Shown: piece after piece, positions 34,486 through 43,496 of the stretch
How positions within the stretch are numbered: position 1 is the stretch's first letter
Layout: each line of letters begins with the position of its first letter
Assembly: GCA_944323335.1 (NCBI GenBank)
Contig: CALUSB010000004.1
Coordinates: forward strand, 1 to 64,000
DNA length: 64,000 nucleotides
DNA from: Candidatus Gastranaerophilales bacterium
GTDB taxonomy: Bacteria; Cyanobacteriota; Vampirovibrionia; Gastranaerophilales; Gastranaerophilaceae
Direction of reading: 5' to 3'
Position numbers and translations under genes: made by a program
The notes under the pieces: generated by a model
Told to the model about the DNA's origin: nothing
What the model saw: only the letters and a program-made list of their open reading frames with translations
Databases searched by the model: none

Positions 34486-35625
34486 CTATTTAACATATTT
34501 CTTTTCAACAAAAGGTTTTTTAACAATTTTGGCATTGTACAATTTATTTCTTACCATAATTTCTATATCCGTGCCAATACTTTTTTCCTTTGTGTTAAGC
34601 GATGTTACCAGATTTGCGTTTTCTCCCTCAAAAGAAATAACGCACAAACCTATACTTTTTCCTAAAATCGGCGATATAGAGCCCGATGTAACCACACCGC
34701 ACTCAATTCCCTGAAAATATACCTTAGCGCCGTGTCTGGCGATTACTCTGTCATTAATTTCAAAAGCAAAAAGTTTTTTCCTTAAAGGTGTATTTTTAAG
34801 GCGTTGGTTGAGAATTACCTCTCTGCCGTTATAGTCTTCTTTTTTATCCTTTGGCACAGACCAGGCTAAATCAGCCTCTATGGGGGTAATATCTTCATTA
34901 ATATCAGAACCGTACAAACATAAACCTGCCTCAAGTCTTAGAGTATCCCTTGCGCCAAGTCCTACGGGCAGAATATTAAATTCTTTTCCTAAATTTAAAA
35001 ATTCTTGCCAGAGTTTTGTTGCATTTTCATTTTTTACAATTACTTCAAAACCGTCTTCACCGGTGTAGCCCGTGCGGCAAAGATAAACATCAAAGTTCAA
35101 AAGTTCTTGCTCACAAATGGTAAAAAACTTAGGCAGGTTTTTATTTTCTACACCTGCTTTTTCAATGATTTTATAAGCATTAGGGCCTTGAAGAGCTATC
35201 ATTGAATATTCATCTGATTTATTTTCAAGGTTAATATTAAAACCCGGTTTATTCATTTCAAACCATTCAAAATCAGCCTCAATCCTTGAAGCATTAGCGA
35301 TTATAAGGTATTTATCTTTTAGTCTGTAAACTATTAAATCATCAACCATACCGCCGCTGGGGTAGGTAAGCTGGCAGTAGTGAGCATGATTTTCACTGAA
35401 TTTTGAAACATCTTGAGGAAGAATTTTTTGCAAAAAATTAAGCGCATCATCCCCGCTTACAAAAATCTGCCCCATATGAGAAACGTCAAAAATCCCGACG
35501 CTGTTTCTTACGGCTTTGTGCTCTTCTATAATTGAACTGTAGCTTACAGGCATATGCCAACCGCCAAATTCAACCATTTTGGCATTGAGTTTAATATGCT
35601 CATCATGTAGTGTTGTCTGCTTCAT
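34486..35625 (-). CDS. gcvT: Glycine cleavage system T protein (aminomethyltransferase)
   Basis: 379 residues, full length. It releases ammonia and passes the one-carbon unit to tetrahydrofolate. GIFDVSHMGQIFVSG, VDDLIVYRL, CRTGYTGEDGFEV and LPVGLGARDTLRLEAGLCLY match GcvT. Upstream of gcvH by eight bases. Confidence 0.96.
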   Translation of the reverse strand: MKQTTLHDEHIKLNAKMVEFGGWHMPVSYSSIIEEHKAVRNSVGIFDVSHMGQIFVSGDDALNFLQKILPQDVSKFSENHAHYCQLTYPSGGMVDDLIVYRLKDKYLIIANASRIEADFEWFEMNKPGFNINLENKSDEYSMIALQGPNAYKIIEKAGVENKNLPKFFTICEQELLNFDVYLCRTGYTGEDGFEVIVKNENATKLWQEFLNLGKEFNILPVGLGARDTLRLEAGLCLYGSDINEDITPIEADLAWSVPKDKKEDYNGREVILNQRLKNTPLRKKLFAFEINDRVIARHGAKVYFQGIECGVVTSGSISPILGKSIGLCVISFEGENANLVTSLNTKEKSIGTDIEIMVRNKLYNAKIVKKPFVEKKYVK

Positions 35626-35637
35626 TTTAAATACCCC

Positions 35638-36792
35638 TTATCTGACATAAATCCTTGGCAGACGAACCTTTAGACGGCAAGTAAGTTCATAGTTTATTGT
35701 ATCTAACTCTTTTGCCCAAGTGTCGATAGAAAAAAAGTTCCCCGCCTCATCATCTCCTAAAAGCGTTATTATATCACCGTTTGAAGCTTGAATATCTCCT
35801 ATATCAAACATCATCTGGTCCATGGTTATTCTGCCTATTTGTTTAATAATTTTACCGTTTAAAGAAGCTTTTATTTTGCCCGATAAACTCCTTGAAACAC
35901 CGTCAGCGTAACCTATCGGAATGGTTGCGATATTTGTTTCTCTATCTGCAACAAAAATATGCCCGTAGCTTACGCCATCGCCTTTTTTAACCTTGTGAAT
36001 GTTTGTAATTCTGCCTTTTAAACCTATTACCTGCGCTAAATCCGGCAATTTAAACTTTGGCTCTCTATCGTAACTCAAGGGAGTTAAGCCGTATAAAATA
36101 ATTCCAAGGCGCACCATGCTAAATTTTAGCTCGGGATGACAAAGCGCTGCGGAGGAATTTGAGCAGTGGATAACAAGGTCTTTAGTGTCAATTGAGTTGA
36201 TTACTTTTTTAAAATTATCAATCTGCTTATTTGTAATTTCATCTGACTCAACATCTGCAAAATGGGTAAAAATACCGCCTAAATCAAGATATTTAGCATC
36301 TTTTGCTTTTTTTACAAACTCAATTGCATCGTTTGGATTTATCCCGATTCTGTTCATGCCTGTATCTATTTTTATATGAGCCTTTAGCTTTTTGCCGCCA
36401 AGTCTTTCGCTTATTAGGCGGGCAGCCTCCAAGTGCTCGTCAGAGAAAATTGAAACGGTAATGTCGTTTTTTATAGCCGTTTCATAAGCCCAAATAGGAA
36501 CTGAGCCTAAGACCAAAATGGGCGCGGTTATTTTGTTTTGCCTTAACTCCAGCGCCTCATCCACACTTGCCACACCAAAAGCATCAATACCGCATGCAAG
36601 CAAAGTAGGAGCACACATAACGCTTCCATGCCCGTAAGCGTCAGCTTTTATGACCGCCAAGAGTTTGGGGCAAATGCCGTCTTTTAGAATTTCTTTTTTT
36701 ATTTCACAAATATTGTGTTCAAGATTTCCTAAATTTACTTCAACCCAAGCGTCACGGTGCTTATTTACAAATGTTCCCCTAAAATTTTGCAT
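35638..36792 (-). CDS. alr: Alanine racemase
   Basis: 384 residues. AVIKADAYGHG holds the PLP lysine, and GYADGVSRSLSG and RITMDQMMFDIG match family positions near the second catalytic base and the active site. It supplies D-alanine for peptidoglycan. Its ATG overlaps the end of folD by 14 bases. Placement inside a one-carbon operon is unusual. Confidence 0.95.
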   Translation of the reverse strand: MQNFRGTFVNKHRDAWVEVNLGNLEHNICEIKKEILKDGICPKLLAVIKADAYGHGSVMCAPTLLACGIDAFGVASVDEALELRQNKITAPILVLGSVPIWAYETAIKNDITVSIFSDEHLEAARLISERLGGKKLKAHIKIDTGMNRIGINPNDAIEFVKKAKDAKYLDLGGIFTHFADVESDEITNKQIDNFKKVINSIDTKDLVIHCSNSSAALCHPELKFSMVRLGIILYGLTPLSYDREPKFKLPDLAQVIGLKGRITNIHKVKKGDGVSYGHIFVADRETNIATIPIGYADGVSRSLSGKIKASLNGKIIKQIGRITMDQMMFDIGDIQASNGDIITLLGDDEAGNFFSIDTWAKELDTINYELTCRLKVRLPRIYVR

Positions 36793-37624
36793 TTTTTAAA
36801 CACAACTCCAAAGTATTTTCCATAAGCATTGCTATTGTCATAGGCCCGACACCGCCGGGGACAGGGGTAATATGCGAGGCAACTTTTGATACTTCTAAAA
36901 AATCAACATCTCCTTTGATTTTTCCCTCACTGTCGCGTGAAATACCCACGTCAACCACAACTGCGCCCTCTTTTACAAAGTCTTTTTTTACAAGATTGCT
37001 CACACCTGTGGCACTTATTAAAATATCGGCGGTTTTAGCTGTTTGAGAAAGATTTTTTGTCTTTGAATGAGCCATGGTGACCGTTGCGTTTTTATTTAAT
37101 AAAAGAATTGATAAGGGCTTGCCTACCATATTTGAGCGCCCTATAACAACACAGTGCTTGCCTGATATTTCTATGTTATTTTTCTCTAAAAGTTTTATAA
37201 CACCCTTTGGAGTGCAAGAAATTGCATAAGGATTTGTGTTTGTTAAAAGTTTCCCGCAATTAATGGGATGAAAACCGTCCACGTCTTTTTTGGGGTCAAT
37301 TAATTCAATAAACTCTTGCGCTTTTAGGTGTTTTGGCAGGGGCAGCTGCAAAAGTATGGCATCTGTGTCCACATCAAGATTTAAGTTTAAAATTAAATCC
37401 TTTAATTCTTGAGCGGTTGTGTTTTTTTCCAATCTGTAAGTCTTAGATACAAAGCCAAGCTCGAGGGCGGTTTTTTCTTTATTTTTTACATATATTTTTG
37501 AAGCCTCGTCATCTCCGACTAAAATAACCGCAAGCGAGGGCTTTCTTGTCATTTTTTCTACTTGAGCTTTAATATCTGATAAAATTTCTTTAGCGCACGC
37601 TTTACCGTCTAAAATCTCTGCCAT
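36779..37624 (-). CDS. folD: Methylenetetrahydrofolate dehydrogenase/cyclohydrolase
   Basis: 281 residues. ILVGDDEASKIYVKNKEKTA has the catalytic Lys, and VVIGRSNMVGKPLSILLL and TPVPGGVGPMTIAML are the dehydrogenase signatures. It interconverts methylene- and formyl-THF, using the product of the glycine cleavage system encoded next door. Coupled by TAATG to the ATPase gene. Confidence 0.97.
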   Translation of the reverse strand: MAEILDGKACAKEILSDIKAQVEKMTRKPSLAVILVGDDEASKIYVKNKEKTALELGFVSKTYRLEKNTTAQELKDLILNLNLDVDTDAILLQLPLPKHLKAQEFIELIDPKKDVDGFHPINCGKLLTNTNPYAISCTPKGVIKLLEKNNIEISGKHCVVIGRSNMVGKPLSILLLNKNATVTMAHSKTKNLSQTAKTADILISATGVSNLVKKDFVKEGAVVVDVGISRDSEGKIKGDVDFLEVSKVASHITPVPGGVGPMTIAMLMENTLELCLKNAKF

Positions 37625-38361
37625 TAAAAACTTCCCTCCTGAGGGAGATTTAAGCGCGGATAAAAGTCTTTTATTTTTTCTTTTACTTCGTTATAATCGG
37701 CCTCTTCGCCTAAGTCCTCAATTATTCCCAATAAATTTAAGTTATTTAGATTTATCTGCTCCACAAATTTATTAAGATTTTCTTTTTTAGCTTTGTTTAA
37801 AATAACGCCAAACTGCCCGTCGGCTGCGTATTTTTTAGAAAATTCATAAATCTCGCCTGCAAGATGAACGGATTTTTGTGTAGGATTAGCAACGATAATT
37901 GCCGTATCAATCGGATAATCAACAAGTAAATTAAGGTATTTTAAATCAAACTCCGAATCAAAAATCACAAAGTCATATCTGTCTACAAGTTTTACAAGCG
38001 CATCATTCATCTGCTTTGTAATAGGGCAGCGACAGTCTTTTGACGCTACAAACCAAGAAACAATTATGTCGGTATTTTCTTCCACTTCTTCAAGAATATC
38101 CTCAAGCGCCCACTCAATGTATTCTTGTTTTGTCATACCTTTTGGAATACCTGTTTTATACTCGTGTTTGCCCGAGCGAATACCGTAGATTGTATTTCTT
38201 GATTTTAAACCGAAACTCCCTGCAAGCTCACAAGTTAAGTCATTGTCCACAAGAAGAATGGAAGCGTGGGGAAAATATTCTCTAATTAGAGCGCAAAATG
38301 CCCTTGTAAGAGTGGTTTTGCCGCTGCCGCCTTTGCCAAGTAGTGCTAAAGTATGTGTCAT
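37624..38361 (-). CDS. CooC-like P-loop ATPase (MinD/ParA superfamily)
   Basis: 245 residues from ATG 38361, which overlaps the previous stop (ATGA) and has AGGTGG; the frame to 38376 is an extension. LALLGKGGSGKTTLTRAF is a deviant Walker A loop as in CooC/MinD, LLVDNDLTCELAGSFGL follows, and VSWFVASKDCRCPITKQ has a CRC pair resembling the dimer metal site of CooC. CooC proteins help load nickel or activate corrinoid/CODH-ACS proteins. The substrate here is unknown; association with a MetE-core-like gene is suggestive. Confidence 0.75.
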   Translation of the reverse strand: MTHTLALLGKGGSGKTTLTRAFCALIREYFPHASILLVDNDLTCELAGSFGLKSRNTIYGIRSGKHEYKTGIPKGMTKQEYIEWALEDILEEVEENTDIIVSWFVASKDCRCPITKQMNDALVKLVDRYDFVIFDSEFDLKYLNLLVDYPIDTAIIVANPTQKSVHLAGEIYEFSKKYAADGQFGVILNKAKKENLNKFVEQINLNNLNLLGIIEDLGEEADYNEVKEKIKDFYPRLNLPQEGSF

Positions 38362-39455
38362 AGAGCCACCTGACATCTTTCTTTAAGGCGATTTGACAAG
38401 TCTTTTGTAAGTTTAAGAGCTTTTAGCGCATTTTTCTCATCCAATGAACCGCATCCGCAGCTTGGAGTAAGGAAAATATGCTCGTATAAAAGGCTCTCAT
38501 TCATTCCTTTTTTTAAGAAACATTTAAGCGCTTCATCAAATTTTTTCACAAGGTCATCTGTGCTTAGATTTTCTAAAATTTCCCTATCAAGCGTAGGCAC
38601 TATACCAAAAGCCAGATAACCGCCTTGCTCTACAAACTTTTGAGCAGTTGAGGCAAAATTTGCCACGCTTTGAGCATAAAAATAAGCGTCAAAATTGACA
38701 ATATCAGCCCCGCAGGAAAGAGCTATTTCCCAGTCTGTTTTTCCGCAGCAGTGAATACCTGACAATGCGCCAAATTTAGCTAAATCGCCAGTTATTACTT
38801 TTAGCATTTCTATAACGTCTTTGCTCTCAACGGATAAAAACGCACAAGAGCCTACTTGAGAAATGGACGGTTCATCCATAAAAATAACCGCGCGGGCTTT
38901 GGGGGAGGCTTTTTTAAACTCTAAAACCTGCCATAGCGCCTTTAGAGAAAGGGTTTTTGTGCAAACATCCCTTAAAACATCATTGTAGTAAGCACATTTA
39001 CCCTCATTATCAACTATTGAAGTCGAAAAGGTAAACGGGCCTGTTATTGAACCTTTTACAAAATCGGGGTTGTGATTTTTAAGCTCGTTTAAAAATGGTC
39101 TGAGTGAGTTTGAATTAGGAGCTAAAATAGCGTATTTTTCAAGTATTTGCTCACACTCTTCAAGAGAATTTGAGGCAATAACCGTTTCATAGTCAAAAAA
39201 CAGCTCCTCAAGCTTTACAAAAAATTCTTCACTGTCCGAAGATAAATAGTACTTATCTCCCTCAACAACAAGCCCGGCGAGGTTTTGAGTGTATTGAAAA
39301 ACCATATCCTCTTCGCGCGCAAAGTGCGGCAGCTGAGGCCAAAAGGGCATGCTTTTAAATTCGCTAAAAATAAAGTCCAGTGATTTTTTAACGGCGTCAC
39401 TTCCGCAAAGCGGTAATGAGCCTATTCCCGTGTAATTTAAAGTCAACTCGCTCAT
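38358..39455 (-). CDS. MetE-core-like (cobalamin-independent methionine synthase fold) methyltransferase
   Basis: 365 residues, about half of full MetE. It matches the catalytic barrel only: TGIGSLPLCG, FVKGSITGPFTFS, VIFMDEPSISQVG, SGIHCCGKTDWEIAL and TPSCGCGSLDEKNA. The His-x-Cys and later Cys agree with the MetE zinc ligands. The folate-binding N-terminal half is missing, as in core-MetE enzymes that take methyl groups from corrinoid proteins. Head of the one-carbon operon; TAAAAT six bases before ATG, no Shine-Dalgarno site. Confidence 0.75.
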   Translation of the reverse strand: MSELTLNYTGIGSLPLCGSDAVKKSLDFIFSEFKSMPFWPQLPHFAREEDMVFQYTQNLAGLVVEGDKYYLSSDSEEFFVKLEELFFDYETVIASNSLEECEQILEKYAILAPNSNSLRPFLNELKNHNPDFVKGSITGPFTFSTSIVDNEGKCAYYNDVLRDVCTKTLSLKALWQVLEFKKASPKARAVIFMDEPSISQVGSCAFLSVESKDVIEMLKVITGDLAKFGALSGIHCCGKTDWEIALSCGADIVNFDAYFYAQSVANFASTAQKFVEQGGYLAFGIVPTLDREILENLSTDDLVKKFDEALKCFLKKGMNESLLYEHIFLTPSCGCGSLDEKNALKALKLTKDLSNRLKERCQVAL

Positions 39456-39510
39456 AGAATTATTTTATTATAAAATTAAAAAGAAGTAAAATTTATAAAC
39501 GAGGTAAAAA

Positions 39511-40527
39511 GTGCAAAAAGACTATAAAAACATACTTTTAGTAAACTGGGGCGGCATAGGGGATGAAATACTTTTTATGCCGGTTATTGAAAGTCTTAAA
39601 AAAGAATTTAAAAACGCAAAAATCACCCTTGCGCTTGAACCTCGAAGTGCAAGCATTATCGAGCTTTGCCCCGATATAGATGATATTATTAAAACGGATA
39701 TAAAAGCCAAAGGCATTAAAAAATACCTTAATATGGCAGGTTTTCTTTTAAGCGTTTGGAAGAAAAATTTTGATATCGTAATCTCAAGCGGAAAGTCGCC
39801 CCTTGTAGCGATTTTGCTGTTTTTAACAGGCATAAAAGAGCGCATAGGCTTTAAGTCAAAAACTTCGTTTCTTTTAACAAAAAATGTGGAACTGAGAGAA
39901 AATCAATATGCCTCAAATATGTATCATGACTTGATTTCTCCAATATCAAATCTTAAATGCGAACTGCCTAAAATAGCCACTGACCCTAACTACACGCTGC
40001 CTTTGGGACTTGAAAAAAATAACTTTATCGCCCTGCACCCCGGGGTGAGCAAAATGAGTATAAGAAAAAATATCCTAAAGTGTCCCGATTTAGCCTTTTG
40101 GGAAAATTTGATACTTGATTTAGTTAAAAACAATCAAAAAGTAGTGCTCTTTGGCACGGGAGATGATGAAGAGCTTATTTCAAAAATAATTGAAAACAAA
40201 GAAATAAAAGAAAATGAGAACTTTATAAATTACTTTAAAAAAACAAAAAGCCTGCTTGATATGGCAAATATGTTCGCAGCCGCAAAATGCGTAATCTGCG
40301 CCGATTCTGCCCCTATGCATGTGGCAGTTGGTACAAATGTAAAGACTTTTGCTATTTTTGGGCCGACAAATGAAGAAAAACTTTTACCTAAAGATGAAAA
40401 ATTTGTCGCAATAAAAAACAACGTCCCCTGCCGCCCCTGTTTGTGGCACAAAAGAGCTTATAACTGCGAGCAGAGCGATTGTCTTAAAATAGATTATAAA
40501 GAAATTATAAGCAAAATCCCGAGCTAA
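39511..40527 (+). CDS. Glycosyltransferase family 9 (heptosyltransferase-like)
   Basis: 338 residues from GTG 39511 with GAGGT before it. LLVNWGGIGDEILFMPVIES is the GT9 N-terminal loop; IALHPGVSKMS and CADSAPMHVAVGTNVKTFAIF (split here as ADSAPMHVAVG, FAIFGPTNEE) give the nucleotide-sugar site. GT9 enzymes add heptoses or other sugars to LPS cores. No other LPS sugar genes are near. Confidence 0.85.
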   Translation: MQKDYKNILLVNWGGIGDEILFMPVIESLKKEFKNAKITLALEPRSASIIELCPDIDDIIKTDIKAKGIKKYLNMAGFLLSVWKKNFDIVISSGKSPLVAILLFLTGIKERIGFKSKTSFLLTKNVELRENQYASNMYHDLISPISNLKCELPKIATDPNYTLPLGLEKNNFIALHPGVSKMSIRKNILKCPDLAFWENLILDLVKNNQKVVLFGTGDDEELISKIIENKEIKENENFINYFKKTKSLLDMANMFAAAKCVICADSAPMHVAVGTNVKTFAIFGPTNEEKLLPKDEKFVAIKNNVPCRPCLWHKRAYNCEQSDCLKIDYKEIISKIPS

Positions 40528-40594
40528 TTTGCCTAAAGAAGTATTTTTAGTGTAATATTTTCATAGGTTTTGAGTAATATGAGGCTTAAAATAT

Positions 40595-41884
40595 ATGAAA
40601 AAGATATTTTGTTTGTTGGTTTTAGGTTTGTTGATATTCTTCTCATCAAGCGCTAAAGCTCTTGAAGTAACAGATGTACAAAACGACCACTGGGCGGCAG
40701 CTCAAATTGCAAATGCGCTAAACAAAGGCTATATGGGCTTTAAAAGCGGATACAGTTTTGCACCTGATGAAAAACTTACAAGGGCAGAGTTCGTTCATTC
40801 TCTCCTTAAAGTTATAAGAAGCGAGGACATCCTAACAGGTGCTCAAACAAAGTTTAAAGACGTAGACTCTCAAACTCCTTATGATGAGAGCATTTTAACA
40901 TCAGAACAGCTAAGGCTTATCTTTGGCTATCCCGATTACACTTTTAAACCCGAGCAACCAATTTTACGCTCTGAGGCTAACTCAGTGATTGCCAATGTTA
41001 CAAAAGGCTTTTACGGTGATATTAACGTGCTTGATTCTTTCACCGACAAAAATGAAATCCCTAACTGGGCACTTTATTCATACATTAAAAACGTAGTTAA
41101 CAAACTCTACATTAACTACCCCGACCCCAACAAATTCAGACCAAATGACTACTTAACACGTGCTGAGGCAGCGGTTTTATTTACTTCTGTTGAAAAACAA
41201 TTAAACCTTGTTGAAGATAAATTTAAAAGAACTGCAAATAAAATCCCTACAGAGTTTCTCGGAACAAACACGCTAAAACTTGTTGAAGGCGCACCGAGAA
41301 ATACCGTAAGTCTTTATAACACTAAAAACGTGATTGAAGCAGGTAATATAATCCTTGTTAAGCCTGACCAACCAATCCAAAGCAAAAAACTTGAAGTGGG
41401 CGATCAGGTAGTATTTAGCGCAATAAATGATGTTTACACTCAAGAGGGAACATTCCTCTACCCTGCGGGAACAAAGTTTGTTGCTGATGTACAAAAAATT
41501 AAATACACTCCTTTCAGACACAAAAAACAAAAAAATCTTATAGTTATAAGAAAATTCTATATGCCAAACGGCATAAGCCACCAAATGGCAGCTGTAGCTT
41601 ACACTACAGACAAGGGTAAAATCGTTACAACAAAAACGGTAGATAAAAAAGACCCTGTTAAAGAAGATTATTTTGAAGGAGCTAAAACTATCACAAAAGC
41701 AGAATTCAGAATTAAATACACCGATAAATTATCCCCCGTTGTTAAATACGACCTAAAGGGTGATGAAATTATCTATGCTCTTTTAACGGGTGATATGGTT
41801 ATCCCTAACGAAAATTATTGGGAATTTGAAGTTGAAGACGAAAGCACCGGTGACGATTCAATCCCGACACATGAAAATATGTAG
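40595..41884 (+). CDS. S-layer homology (SLH) domain envelope protein
   Basis: 429 residues. A signal peptide (IFCLLVLGLLIFFSSSAKA) is followed by three SLH repeats: DVQNDHWAAAQIANALNKGY with LTRAEFVHSLL, a middle copy around FGYPDYTFKPEQPILRSEA, and FTDKNEIPNWALYSYI with LTRAEAAVLF. The C-terminal 200 residues are a separate beta-rich region. SLH domains anchor proteins to cell-wall polymers, and in cyanobacterial lineages they hold outer-membrane proteins to peptidoglycan. Confidence 0.9.
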   Translation: MKKIFCLLVLGLLIFFSSSAKALEVTDVQNDHWAAAQIANALNKGYMGFKSGYSFAPDEKLTRAEFVHSLLKVIRSEDILTGAQTKFKDVDSQTPYDESILTSEQLRLIFGYPDYTFKPEQPILRSEANSVIANVTKGFYGDINVLDSFTDKNEIPNWALYSYIKNVVNKLYINYPDPNKFRPNDYLTRAEAAVLFTSVEKQLNLVEDKFKRTANKIPTEFLGTNTLKLVEGAPRNTVSLYNTKNVIEAGNIILVKPDQPIQSKKLEVGDQVVFSAINDVYTQEGTFLYPAGTKFVADVQKIKYTPFRHKKQKNLIVIRKFYMPNGISHQMAAVAYTTDKGKIVTTKTVDKKDPVKEDYFEGAKTITKAEFRIKYTDKLSPVVKYDLKGDEIIYALLTGDMVIPNENYWEFEVEDESTGDDSIPTHENM

Positions 41885-41900
41885 GAATACAAAATAAATT

Positions 41901-41930
41901 AAACGGCTCTTACAAAAGAGCCGTTTTTTT
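41901..41930. terminator. Terminator overlapping the end of the uracil-DNA glycosylase gene
   Basis: AAACGGCTCTT and AAGAGCCGTTT arms are followed by T. It ends the SLH transcript, while its right arm contains the last codons and stop of the opposite-strand gene. Confidence 0.9.
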
Positions 41931-42482
41931 AATCATTTTTAAATCTTTTAGGGTTAAATCCCTCGGCGAACCCTCATCTTGCGAGTGCTTGCGAAGGAGA
42001 TATGACGGGTGCAAAATAGGGACAAATTTTATACCCTCATAGCCTTTAACATTGTCAAAAATCTCACCTCTGATTTTTGTTATTTGAAATTTTTTATCAA
42101 AAAAGCTCTCTGCAGCGGTCGCACCGCATAAGATAATTACTTTTGGATTAATTGCTTTTATCTGCTCCTTTAAAAAATGCTCGCAGGCTGCTTTTTCAGC
42201 AGGCTCAGGCTTTCTGTTTTTTGGCGGGCGGCATTTAATCGTATTTGTAATATAGAGGTCTTTTTGCCTGTCTATATCCGCCATTTTTAAAAACTCATTT
42301 AAAAGTTTTCCCGCACGTCCGACAAAAGGCTTGCCCAAAGCGTCCTCATCAGCGCCGGGGGCTTCTCCTATGAGCATAATTTTTGCATTACTTGAACCGT
42401 CAAAAAAGACAGTATTTGTCCTTGTTGCGCAAAGCGGACACTTTGTGCAGCTTTGTGCTTGTTTTTCAAGTTTTTCAAGCAT
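41910..42482 (-). CDS. Uracil-DNA glycosylase, family 4 (Fe-S)
   Basis: 190 residues. CTKCPLCATRT gives the first cluster cysteines, GEAPGADEDALGKPFVGRAG the active-site loop, NTIKCRPPKNRKP and the following CEHFL the other ligands, and HPSYLL the final motif. It removes uracil from DNA. It overlaps prs by TAATG. Confidence 0.93.
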   Translation of the reverse strand: MLEKLEKQAQSCTKCPLCATRTNTVFFDGSSNAKIMLIGEAPGADEDALGKPFVGRAGKLLNEFLKMADIDRQKDLYITNTIKCRPPKNRKPEPAEKAACEHFLKEQIKAINPKVIILCGATAAESFFDKKFQITKIRGEIFDNVKGYEGIKFVPILHPSYLLRKHSQDEGSPRDLTLKDLKMIKKTALL

Positions 42483-43495
42483 TAGTTTTTATATTCCTTT
42501 TCAAAACCGAACAGAGACGATACACTTTGGTCATCGTGAATTCTTGAAATTGCCTCACCTAAAAGCGGAGCAATGCTCAATTGAGTAATTTTTGTAGGAA
42601 TAAATTCGTTTTTCAAAGGAATTGTATTTGTAACTATAACTTCTTTAATTGGTGCTTCATCAAGTCTTTGAAGTGCAGGGCCTGAGAACACAGGGTGGCA
42701 AGCGCAAACATAGACTTCTTTTGCACCTTCTCTAATAAGTAATTTTGCAGCCTCGCAAATCGTTCCTGCGGTATCTATCATATCGTCAAACATAACGCAG
42801 ACTTTGCCTCTTACATCGCCTATAACATGGTCAGCGATAGCGACATTGTGCTTATCACGGCGTTTATCGATAATAGATAAAGGACAATTAAGCGCTTTTG
42901 CAAAAGAACGAGTTCTTTGTACACCGCCTGTATCGGGAGATACCGCCATAAGAACATCTGAGGGGATATTTAGATTTTTAATATAATCAACAAGAACAGG
43001 AGTAGAGTAAATATGGTCAACAAGGATATTAAAGAAACCTTGAATTTGACCTGTGTGTAAATCCATTGCAAGGACTCTGTTTGCACCTGCAGTTGTTAAC
43101 AAATCAGCAACTAACTTAGCGGTAATTGCCTCTCTGCCTGAAGTTTTTCTGTCCTGACGGGCGTATCCGTAGTATGGAATAACCGCAGTAATTGTTTTTG
43201 CGCTTGCACGTTTAAATGCGTCAATTATTATTAAAAGCTCCATAAGGCTTTCATTTACGGGGTTACACACCGGCTGCACCACAAAAACGTCATCGCCCCT
43301 TATAGAGTCTTGAATTTGTACATAAATTTCACCGTCGGAAAAGTTTTTTATAATCATAGGCTCTACCGTTGTGCCAAGATATTGTGCTATTTCTTGAGCC
43401 AAAACAGGATTTGAACGACCTGAAAAAAGTTTAATATCATGCGTGGGCAAAACCGTAGTTTGCGGTTGTTCCATTACTTCAAGCCCTAGTTTCAT
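42482..43495 (-). CDS. prs: Ribose-phosphate pyrophosphokinase
   Basis: 337 residues from ATG 43495, which follows AAGGAG and the glmU stop by one base; the upstream frame to 43582 lies inside glmU. MDLHTGQIQGFFNI, SPDTGGVQRTRSFAKAL and MFDDMIDTAGTI are the ATP, metal and PRPP loops. It makes PRPP for pyrE in this window and for purines. Confidence 0.96.
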   Translation of the reverse strand: MKLGLEVMEQPQTTVLPTHDIKLFSGRSNPVLAQEIAQYLGTTVEPMIIKNFSDGEIYVQIQDSIRGDDVFVVQPVCNPVNESLMELLIIIDAFKRASAKTITAVIPYYGYARQDRKTSGREAITAKLVADLLTTAGANRVLAMDLHTGQIQGFFNILVDHIYSTPVLVDYIKNLNIPSDVLMAVSPDTGGVQRTRSFAKALNCPLSIIDKRRDKHNVAIADHVIGDVRGKVCVMFDDMIDTAGTICEAAKLLIREGAKEVYVCACHPVFSGPALQRLDEAPIKEVIVTNTIPLKNEFIPTKITQLSIAPLLGEAISRIHDDQSVSSLFGFEKEYKN

Positions 43496-43496
43496 T

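Noticed and set aside
34480-39500. Glycine riboswitch for the glycine cleavage genes
   Set aside because: The gcv genes are internal to an overlapping operon with no leader of sufficient size.
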